From Clostridiales bacterium (GTDB taxonomy: Bacteria; Bacillota; Clostridia; Oscillospirales; Oscillospiraceae): 45,510 bases of DNA. The position numbers and the translations under genes are program-made. The notes beneath the pieces are model-generated. The model was not told where the DNA came from. It ran no database searches and was given only the letters and a program-made list of their open reading frames with translations. Location of the stretch: the NCBI GenBank assembly GCA_029268065.1, contig JAJUHC010000022.1:1-45510 (forward strand), read 5' to 3'. Below, piece after piece: positions 25,276 through 32,087 of the stretch. Numbering within the stretch: the stretch's first letter is position 1; each line of letters opens with the position of its first letter.

Positions 25276-25562
25276 TAGACAAACATGAATTTAAAAATTA
25301 TATAACATCAAAAAACATTTTTCCGGCGGCGTGTACGCCGGAAAAATACATTATCCCGCGCTGGGACCCGTTGCAGACGGGACGGCGCAAATGCGCCGCA
25401 GGTCGGCGCGACATGTGCGTGCCGACCGCAAATAAAAATACAAGGGCTCCCAGGCGACCAGTCGCCTGGGAATCGCGACCGGGGGTATCGCGGCTTCAGC
25501 CGCGTATCAAGGGGGTATTGGATACCCCCTTGAAGCGTGTCGAAACACTCTTTCGACACGCT
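25276..25562 (+). repeat. Hairpin-array repeat element, copy B
   Basis: This 287-bp element begins TAGACAAACAT as in copy A, has a diverged AT-rich lead, and from 25319 on follows copy A hairpin by hairpin. Its differences from A are a G-T for a G-C pair in the second hairpin, a restored A-T where A has G-T in the CCCAGGCGAC stem, a paired change (GGTAT/ATACC for GGCAT/ATGCC) in the CAAGGGGG stem, and otherwise loop bases. It lies 3' of tagO and upstream of the zinc-ribbon gene, in the opposite orientation to both. Confidence 0.88.
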
Positions 25563-25563
25563 C

Positions 25564-25583
25564 AGAGGGCGCAAACGCCCTCG
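25564..25583 (+). repeat. Right flanking palindrome of element B
   Basis: This is an exact copy of 25249-25268. It sits 25 bp from the tagO stop codon and would be the original tagO terminator hairpin. Confidence 0.8.
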
Positions 25584-25608
25584 TGAATCACCGCGGAAGA
25601 ATGGTATA

Positions 25609-26559
25609 CTAAATCATGAAAACTATTATTGCACAGAGGTTCAGGCAGAGGCTGACGAGATAAAGCACATAGACCACCTGCTTCTGTGTGAAGCCCTTGG
25701 CAAGCAGCCTGTAATGAACCTGCTTTGTGTCCCCTACGTAAACGGGAGTGCCCTCCTTTATCCTGCGCAGGACAACAAAAATGTTGTCGAAGATAGGCAG
25801 CCCGAGGGCAAGCACGGGAACCAAGACGGAAAGCACGGTAGCCTGCTTGAAGGCTCCGTCAAGCGATATAAGCCCAAGCATGAAGCCGAGAAAGGTTGCG
25901 CCCGCGTCGCCCATAAGTATTTTGGCGGGAAAGCTGTTGTATTTCAGGTAGCCGAGGCAGATGCCGACAAGGATGATGCCCATTAGCGCCGAATACTGGC
26001 TGCCCTTGGCGACTGCTACGATGAAAAGCGTGGTGGAGGATATGCAGGCGAGCCCGCCCGCCAGTCCGTCCATGCCGTCCATAAAGTTAATGACTGTCGT
26101 AACGCCGAAAAGCCAGGTAACCGAAAGAACGAACTGGAGCCAGAATGGGAACGAGATGTATTCGCCGTTAAATATATTGGTGAAGCCCAAAAACCTGACC
26201 CCCGCCGAGAAAACCAGCACGCAGGCTGAAAGCTGTACTATAAATTTCGGAAGCGCCCTCAAGTCGTTTCCCTTGATTTTAAACCAGTCGTCAAGCATTC
26301 CGACTCCGAAAACGATAGCGGAGCTTAATAATATCATCAAAGTCCTTACTGAAAAATCCTTGATTGTAATAAAATAGCAGATCCAGAAGGTGCAGAATAT
26401 ACCGATACCGGCTAAGTAGGGCTTGGGCTCCTTATGAATTTTTCTGTCGTCTGTCTTGGGCTTTTCCGTGTAGTCTATCCTGAAAGCCAGTTTCCTGAGT
26501 CCGGGGGTAACGAGAAGCATTATCCCCAACGAAAGCACAAACGCCGTAACATATATCAT
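25609..26559 (-). CDS. tagO: TagO/WecA-type undecaprenyl-phosphate GlcNAc-1-phosphate transferase
   Basis: This 316-residue polytopic membrane enzyme of the MraY/WecA family transfers GlcNAc-1-phosphate (or a similar sugar phosphate) from UDP to undecaprenyl phosphate. That is the first step of teichoic acid or other wall glycopolymers. Motifs are GMLDDWFKIKG (D90-D91), NFMDGMDGLAGG (N158, D161, D164), GDAGATFLGF (217-226) and the late HYRLL. It lacks MraY-specific features and is about the length of TagO. AAGGAG precedes the ATG. It is transcribed alone from a strong promoter and ends near the flank palindrome of element B. Confidence 0.9.
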   Translation of the reverse strand: MIYVTAFVLSLGIMLLVTPGLRKLAFRIDYTEKPKTDDRKIHKEPKPYLAGIGIFCTFWICYFITIKDFSVRTLMILLSSAIVFGVGMLDDWFKIKGNDLRALPKFIVQLSACVLVFSAGVRFLGFTNIFNGEYISFPFWLQFVLSVTWLFGVTTVINFMDGMDGLAGGLACISSTTLFIVAVAKGSQYSALMGIILVGICLGYLKYNSFPAKILMGDAGATFLGFMLGLISLDGAFKQATVLSVLVPVLALGLPIFDNIFVVLRRIKEGTPVYVGDTKQVHYRLLAKGFTQKQVVYVLYLVSLCLNLCAIIVFMI

Positions 26560-26627
26560 TATAATATTATCTCCTTAGTAAAACGCGGTGAATTTACAAA
26601 ATTTCCAAATTGTCTGACGTCCGTCTA

Positions 26628-26656
26628 ATTATAGGCGCATTAATCCGATTAGTCAA
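26628..26656 (-). promoter_or_regulatory. Promoter of tagO
   Basis: On the minus strand TTGACT (26656-26651) and TATAAT (26633-26628) are 17 bp apart. Confidence 0.85.
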
Positions 26657-26747
26657 TATTATGTCGAAATATAATTGTAATATCTCTGTAAAATTAAAAA
26701 ACATTTTGCGGCATTTTAAATACGGAAGAGACGACGGAAGCGCAGCC

Positions 26748-27482
26748 CTAGCGGCTGCCGAAAACAGCCTCGGAGAGCGCCTTGCCCACGCTTCCCGAAA
26801 TAAGCAGGTCGGCGCTCGAATCATACTGAGTCGGCGACTTGTTGATGAGCGCCAGCTTGCTTCCCCTGTAATACCTGATAAGGCCCGCTGCAGGATAAAC
26901 GACGAGAGAGGTTCCTCCGATTATCAGCATGTCCGCTTCTCTGATGTACCTTATCGCCGCCTCAAAGACCTCCGAATCGAGGGGTTCCTCATAAAGCACT
27001 ACGTCCGGCTTTATGATTTCCCCGCATTCAGGGCATTTCGGCACGCCTTCGGAATTGATTACAAAGTCAAGGCCGAAGAAGCGCCTGCAGCCGACGCAGA
27101 AGTTTCTGTGTACGGAGCCGTGCAGCTCCAGCACGTTAACGCTTCCGGCCGCCTGATGCAGCCCGTCTATGTTCTGCGTGACGACCGCGCGGAGCTTTCC
27201 TCGCCTTTCAAGCTCTGCGAGGGCGACATGCGCAGAGTTTGGCGCCGCGTCCCTGTAAATCATGAAGTTTTTGTAGTAGTCGTAGAACAGCTCCGGCCTG
27301 TTTACAAAAAAGCTGTGGCTCAAAAGCTCCTCTGGTGAAAAGCCGTATTTAGTTTTTGCGGCGTAAAGCCCGCTTTCGCTTCGGAAATCAGGTATATTGC
27401 TTTCGGTGGACACTCCCGCGCCGCCGAAGAATACGATGTTGCCGCTTTTATCAATCATTTCTTTCAGAGTCTCGTATGACAT
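26748..27482 (-). CDS. cobB: SIR2-family NAD-dependent protein deacylase
   Basis: This 244-residue sirtuin removes acyl groups from lysines with NAD+. Motifs are GAGVSTESNIPDFRS (21-35), QNIDGLH (103-109), the catalytic H121 in LHGS, the zinc cysteines C129, C132, C150 and C153, and GTSL. I start it at the ATG at 27482, where the family start and an AAAGG site agree; the longer reading adds a hydrophobic stretch that overlaps the promoter. A promoter with TTGTCT and TATAAT 17 bp apart lies just upstream. It is divergent from the racemase gene. Confidence 0.93.
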   Translation of the reverse strand: MSYETLKEMIDKSGNIVFFGGAGVSTESNIPDFRSESGLYAAKTKYGFSPEELLSHSFFVNRPELFYDYYKNFMIYRDAAPNSAHVALAELERRGKLRAVVTQNIDGLHQAAGSVNVLELHGSVHRNFCVGCRRFFGLDFVINSEGVPKCPECGEIIKPDVVLYEEPLDSEVFEAAIRYIREADMLIIGGTSLVVYPAAGLIRYYRGSKLALINKSPTQYDSSADLLISGSVGKALSEAVFGSR

Positions 27483-27558
27483 ACAAACCGACCTTTCGCT
27501 TGACGTTAAAAGTATTATAAGTCCTCCCAAAAGGCAAGACAAGCCAAAAAAAAATGAA

Positions 27559-27587
27559 TTTACATATATGAACATAGATGGTACAAT
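27559..27587 (+). promoter_or_regulatory. Promoter of the racemase gene
   Basis: TTTACA (27559-27564) and TACAAT (27582-27587) are 17 bp apart. Confidence 0.8.
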
Positions 27588-27648
27588 ATACAAAATTGTA
27601 TGCGGTTGTACGCTTGTATTATTTTAAATTATGTAAAGGCGGGGGAAT

Positions 27649-28347
27649 ATGAAAAAGCTTGGAATTGTGGGCGGGCTTGGTCCGGCATCGACGATCGGCT
27701 ATTACAGAGAGATAGTTGAGAGATACAGAAAGGAAAATGGCAGCGACCAGTACCCTGAGATAGTTATTGACAGCATGAATATGGGCGAGCTGGTCGGCAC
27801 AATCGAAAGAGAGGACTATGACAGGGTCGCGTCTTTGCTCCTTGCAAGCATAACGAACCTCAGGAACGCGGGCGCGTCCTTTGCCGCGATAGCCTCCAAT
27901 TCTCCCCACATCGTTTGGGATATGATAAAAGACCGTTCGCCGGTACCGCTTGTCAGCATCGTAGATGCCGCCTGCGATCAGATAGTGAAGGAAGGCTGCA
28001 AGAGGGTTCTTATTTTTGCGACGAAGTTCACTATGAAAAACGGGCTTTACGGCAAAGCACTTACCCAAAGGGGACTTGACTGGGTGCTTCCATGCGAAGA
28101 GGATATAGAGATCTTGGGAGATATAATTTACCCGAACCTCGAAAACGGCATAGTGATACCCGAAGACAGGAAAAGAATGATATTCATCGCCGAAAAGTAT
28201 ATTGCGCGTTACCGAGCCGACGCCCTTCTTCTCGGCTGCACCGAGATACCGCTTATGATAAAGCCGGGCGACGTCTCCGTGCCCGTCATAGATACTACCG
28301 AGATACATATTCAGAAAATCTGCGAGGAATTGCTGCTCCGGGACTGA
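27649..28347 (+). CDS. Aspartate/glutamate racemase family protein
   Basis: This 232-residue cofactor-independent racemase-family enzyme has the N-terminal GIVGGLGPAST loop and two half-sites. The second half-site has the usual cysteine (LLLGCTEIPL). At the first, the usual CNT or TNT is S83-N-S85 (IASNSPH), so only one catalytic thiol is present. Related enzymes with one cysteine, such as E. coli YgeA, act on other amino acids or on one direction only. The substrate is therefore open. The ribosome site is within AAGGCGGGGG before the ATG. Confidence 0.88.
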   Translation: MKKLGIVGGLGPASTIGYYREIVERYRKENGSDQYPEIVIDSMNMGELVGTIEREDYDRVASLLLASITNLRNAGASFAAIASNSPHIVWDMIKDRSPVPLVSIVDAACDQIVKEGCKRVLIFATKFTMKNGLYGKALTQRGLDWVLPCEEDIEILGDIIYPNLENGIVIPEDRKRMIFIAEKYIARYRADALLLGCTEIPLMIKPGDVSVPVIDTTEIHIQKICEELLLRD

Positions 28348-28537
28348 AAAGCATACTTGCAGAACCCTTGAGCGGAGCCTCCAAATGGATGCCCCGCTCA
28401 AATATTGCATATATTTCATACATTTGCTCAAACGCGCTCGAACAAAAATATATATATTTTTTTATTTACGAGCTACAATTTTTAAAAATTATGTCGAAAT
28501 AGTAATCAGAAACACAAATAGAGGCAGAGGGTGCGGT

Positions 28538-29341
28538 ATGGTAAAAATCATAATTCTTATGGTATTTTTCCTGTTCAGTCTTATATTGAACATCACGACA
28601 ATAATACGCTCAAACAGAGCGTATGCCGAGTCCTTGAACAGGATGAATATCAGGTACAGGAGATCGGGTTCGAGGTACATACGGGGCCTTACGGCGGAGC
28701 AGATGTGCGCGGCGTATGCCGGCGGAGCCGGAACCGCGCCCAGCCACAACATGGAAGAGCTCTGGGAAGCGTTCGGGAGCCCCGCGCTTGTCAGCGACCT
28801 TGCGGTTTTTTCAAAACGCCTGGAATCCCCGCTTTTTCAGTACGCGCTGCTTGATATGAGCAGGGTCATACCCGAAAAAGGCGGTTTGGCGGATGAAAAC
28901 GAGCCTGAAATGGGCGGAGTGTACGCAGGCGGCATGTACTTCGTCGTAGCAAAGACAGACACCATAATCAGGCTACTCGCGGCCGCGAACAGTTCAGACG
29001 ACAGGTACGGCGAGAAAGCCGGAGCGCTGCCGGAGCACAGCGGCAGTGCTAATCTCGACGGCGCATTTGGCTTGGCAGACTGGACGGACAGTGATTATGC
29101 TTCGGAGCTGACGCTTGGGGAAGCGGACGTTGCGCTGAGCGATGTATGGTTCTGGTTCAAGGCCGGCGATATCTGCCTCGGAGCGCCTCTCTGGGCCGCC
29201 TTTGCCGCCGTGCGCAGCCAGCGGGGCGGCCTGCGGGGGCTTGAGAGCATTATGTGCGAGGCCGCGGACTCAAGCTGCGGAAATGCGCAGACGTGCTTTT
29301 GCGAGGTATCGGCGGACACGGAAGGAAAAAATAAACTATAA
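28538..29341 (+). CDS. Membrane-anchored protein of unknown function
   Basis: This 267-residue protein has a single N-terminal hydrophobic anchor (about residues 3-20), a basic stretch (RYRRSGSRYIRG), and a large domain with no family I recognise. Features of the domain are scattered cysteines, many Ala/Gly/Glu residues and a C-terminal CGNAQTCFCEV. The ATG at 28538 is used because GAGGCAGAGGG lies upstream; a longer reading extends into AT-rich DNA. It stands alone after the racemase gene and ends just before the second copy of the terminator module. Confidence 0.75.
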   Translation: MVKIIILMVFFLFSLILNITTIIRSNRAYAESLNRMNIRYRRSGSRYIRGLTAEQMCAAYAGGAGTAPSHNMEELWEAFGSPALVSDLAVFSKRLESPLFQYALLDMSRVIPEKGGLADENEPEMGGVYAGGMYFVVAKTDTIIRLLAAANSSDDRYGEKAGALPEHSGSANLDGAFGLADWTDSDYASELTLGEADVALSDVWFWFKAGDICLGAPLWAAFAAVRSQRGGLRGLESIMCEAADSSCGNAQTCFCEVSADTEGKNKL

Positions 29342-29670
29342 TCTGAAACAATGGTTGCCAAAAGAAGAGGCTGGCGTTTCATCTTCCTCCATAAAAACGG
29401 GCTCTGGCAAAAAAGCCCGAAGAACAGGGCCGAAGCGTATGCGAAAGCGTGCGCTTCGGCTTTGTTCTTTCGGATATTCGAAGATAATGGAGCATCCTCC
29501 GCTCTCAAACCGCTCATCCGGGCGGAGGGCGCCTTAGCCGTCATCGGGCGGCGGGAAGGTATTTTCGCGGACTCTCCTTACGGTTACGGGCTGCGGCAAT
29601 CTTCCGTTTTGCCGCAGCCCGTTCAGTTACTACTTCTTCTTTTATTTACTTGGAGAGTTGCTGCGGGACA
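29342..29670. other. Intergenic region with two hairpins, including terminator module copy 2
   Basis: At 29406-29470 lies the second copy of the module found at 20464. Its stem GCCGAAGCG / CGCTTCGGC is extended by AAGAACA / TGTTCTT and followed by TTCGG. At 29586-29622 a perfect 14-bp stem (ACGGGCTGCGGCAA and its complement) lies 48 bp beyond the stop of the minus-strand permease and probably ends it. Nothing else is recognised. Confidence 0.7.
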
Positions 29671-31161
29671 TCACTTGAAAATGTATCCGAAAACAATGCA
29701 GATAAGACTGGCCAGCACGATAAAGATGATGTTCGTAACAACGCCCTTGGTCCATATAAACTTCTGAGTCATTTCTTTGCGTCCCAGCATTATGGGAGCA
29801 TAGGCGATAGCCCCGTTCGTAAGGAAGGCGCACATGCCCGAGAGGATGGTCGCAACTCCGAGAATCGTAGCGTTTCCGCCTCCGCTCTTTTGCAGTGTGA
29901 CGGCTATCGGGATACAAATGGCGTTAATCGTAAAGCTGACCGGCATACCGTTCGTAAAGTTTGTAAATATGGTGGAAACCGCTACGCACAGGAATACAAG
30001 CATAGGCCAGCTTGCGTTCTTAAGGACAGGTCCGAGAGCAGTGGCGATTGCGGCTTTAATCCCGAGATCGTCGGACGCGATGGCCGCTCCGCAGATTGTA
30101 AAGCAGCCAGCTACCGCGATGATGCCCCACATGGTTCTGGACTGGAGAAGCTTTACGCCGTCGATGAAGGGTTTGCCATCCTTGTCACGCATCATGCTGA
30201 GGACGCCGAAAAGCAATATCCATATCCAAATGGTGCCGACCCTGTTGTATAAGGTCGTCAGGTCGGATTTTGCCGGAAGGAACATGCTGATAAGCAGGAA
30301 TACAATGCCGAAGATCATAAAGCCCAGCAGGGTTTTCTGCCTTCCCGTGAGCTTGAAATCCGAGTCCTTAAGCCCCATTTTTCTTACGTCATACTCCTTG
30401 AGCGGAGCAAGGTCGGTTTTCCATACCAGGGGGATAAAGAGCGCGTAAACAATAACGAGGGCGACGACAACAAGGGTGGCGGTTATAAGGTAGGCGGCGT
30501 CGTTGAAGACCAGTCCGCTGCTCTTCATGATGCCGCTGATGATCGCAATCGAGGAAAGATGTACGCCCTTGAACGGCAGTATGTAAGCGCCCATTGTCGC
30601 GAGGTAGATTCCGAGCAAAAGCTCGCGCTTAAGGTCGCTGTCCTCTTTAATGTCGCACATATCGCAGATGCCGTCCAGAATCGGATACCAGAGCAGGAGC
30701 ATGGTGGTCGGGCTGCTGACCAGCGCGGAGCAGGCAAGCACGGTGAGAAAAAGCGTGATGATAAGACGCATGGGATGCCCCTGAAGAGCCTTAATCCTGA
30801 GCATCTTCCTGCCCAGAACGTTTACGGCGCCGGACTCCGTAACCGCTCCGGTAAGCGCCATTACCCAGATGATCTGCTGAATGGTGGTGTTGCCGAACCA
30901 GTTGGATAAGAGCGCCGGACCCGCCATGTAGTTTGTCGTAACCATGGCGAAGAGGCCCATAACCGCGGGCCAGAAGGTTTCGTTGGTATAGATGGTGGCG
31001 ACAAGCACGCCGAAGAAAATGCCGAGGATGCTCACCCCAGCCGGTTTGATTCCGGCAAACGGCTTCACAACCTGTCCGAAAAAGAACATGAGGAATAAAG
31101 ATATAAACGTGAAAATGTAGTACTTCACGTTATTCTTTTTCGAGGCAACGGTATCAGGCAT
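29671..31161 (-). CDS. SLC13-type (DASS-like) permease
   Basis: This 496-residue membrane protein has about twelve hydrophobic segments in two halves. The half-site loops SSPTTMLLLW and TNFTNGMPVSF are in the places where divalent anion/sodium symporters have SNT motifs, but are not standard. It may carry dicarboxylates or another anion, and the substrate cannot be stated. The ATG at 31161 is chosen for its family-like start and AAGGGGG upstream; the longer reading has a non-conserved, basic extension. It is a single gene. Confidence 0.78.
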   Translation of the reverse strand: MPDTVASKKNNVKYYIFTFISLFLMFFFGQVVKPFAGIKPAGVSILGIFFGVLVATIYTNETFWPAVMGLFAMVTTNYMAGPALLSNWFGNTTIQQIIWVMALTGAVTESGAVNVLGRKMLRIKALQGHPMRLIITLFLTVLACSALVSSPTTMLLLWYPILDGICDMCDIKEDSDLKRELLLGIYLATMGAYILPFKGVHLSSIAIISGIMKSSGLVFNDAAYLITATLVVVALVIVYALFIPLVWKTDLAPLKEYDVRKMGLKDSDFKLTGRQKTLLGFMIFGIVFLLISMFLPAKSDLTTLYNRVGTIWIWILLFGVLSMMRDKDGKPFIDGVKLLQSRTMWGIIAVAGCFTICGAAIASDDLGIKAAIATALGPVLKNASWPMLVFLCVAVSTIFTNFTNGMPVSFTINAICIPIAVTLQKSGGGNATILGVATILSGMCAFLTNGAIAYAPIMLGRKEMTQKFIWTKGVVTNIIFIVLASLICIVFGYIFK

Positions 31162-31644
31162 AATGTTGATATCCCCCTTAAAAAAATGTATGCCGCAGGA
31201 AGTTCTTTTCCGTTTATCCCGGAGCATCTGCCTTCCTGCGCGTCGGTTTAAGTACAATATAACTTGCCTGATGGCGTGCGTAAAGAACTGAATCCGGGCA
31301 GGGTGTGACATAATTGCTACGCAAAGTGTTTTTTTGTGTGCATATTCAACAATACTTTTTTTATTTTTTGTAAAAATACACGAATTTTAAGTTTGCTTTG
31401 ACATTTTTGTATGTTAATAGCTTGGAAAGAATATATTGCTGTGCAATGCAAGCCCGGAGCGGACGCCTCGGTTTGACGAAAAACGAGCGATGCGCCGGAG
31501 TTGGCGTCGATCGGCCGAGCCGGAGAAAAAAAGCATATTAAAAAAGCGTCGTCCTTCTAAGAAAAAATTGCAGAATTGAGGGAAGGACACTTCCGCGCCC
31601 CGATTGTACGGCTGGGCCTCATATCCTGCAACCGGCAAAGAACA
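31162..31644. other. Long intergenic region upstream of the permease
   Basis: About 480 bp without a credible gene. A perfect 9-bp inverted repeat CGCAGGAAG (31194-31202) / CTTCCTGCG (31232-31240) lies in the permease leader. A TTGACA near 31398 has no matching -10 box. The middle is AT-rich with T-runs; the hypA-proximal part is GC-rich. No known RNA motif was recognised. Confidence 0.5.
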
Positions 31645-31692
31645 ATAAAAAGCCAGCCATACCCGGGCAGGGACCCCGGCATGGCTGGTTTG
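31645..31692 (-). terminator. Terminator of the hypB-hypA operon
   Basis: On the minus strand ACCAGCCAT ... ATGGCTGGC with an inner CCGGG stem is followed by TTTTTATTGTT. Confidence 0.85.
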
Positions 31693-31711
31693 CTTGATAT
31701 TCCGTCTGTTG

Positions 31712-32053
31712 CTAGCAGGCGCGGATTTCCTTTATGTTGAACTCGCGCCCGCAGAGCAATTCGAACTCTTCCGAGCCGCAGGAAGGGCATATTTTGCGCC
31801 GCTCGATAAGATTGTATACCTTGCCGCAGCGCCCGCATCTCGCGTTTGCAGGCAGCGTCTCGATTTCCAGCCTCGTGTTCTGCAAAATCGTACCGTCGAC
31901 AGCGGCGGGATAGCAGGCCACGATGTACTGCGGCACCACAGGAGACAACTCTCCGATTTGAAGCACGATAGCCTCAACCTCGGCGAGCCCGTTCTCGCGG
32001 ACAATCGCCTCCACCTTCTTTACCACATGGAACATTATCCCAAGCTCGTGCAT
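31712..32053 (-). CDS. hypA: Nickel metallochaperone HypA
   Basis: This 113-residue hydrogenase maturation protein delivers nickel. The N-terminal MHELGIM contains the nickel-binding His2 and Glu3, and the zinc site is C73, C76, C89 and C92 (CGRCGKVYN and CPSCGS). The ATG at 32053 is fixed by the invariant N-terminus and a GGGGAGAG site. It is the last gene of an operon with hypB and a flavoprotein. Genes for the other Hyp proteins and for a hydrogenase are not in the window. Confidence 0.95.
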   Translation of the reverse strand: MHELGIMFHVVKKVEAIVRENGLAEVEAIVLQIGELSPVVPQYIVACYPAAVDGTILQNTRLEIETLPANARCGRCGKVYNLIERRKICPSCGSEEFELLCGREFNIKEIRAC

Positions 32054-32087
32054 CCGCTCTCCCCTTTCCGTTTCCGGCGTCAGAAGC

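Noticed and set aside
31390..31430. Perfect TTGACA near 31398 as a promoter
   Set aside because: No -10 box lies at a suitable distance and no gene follows on that strand.
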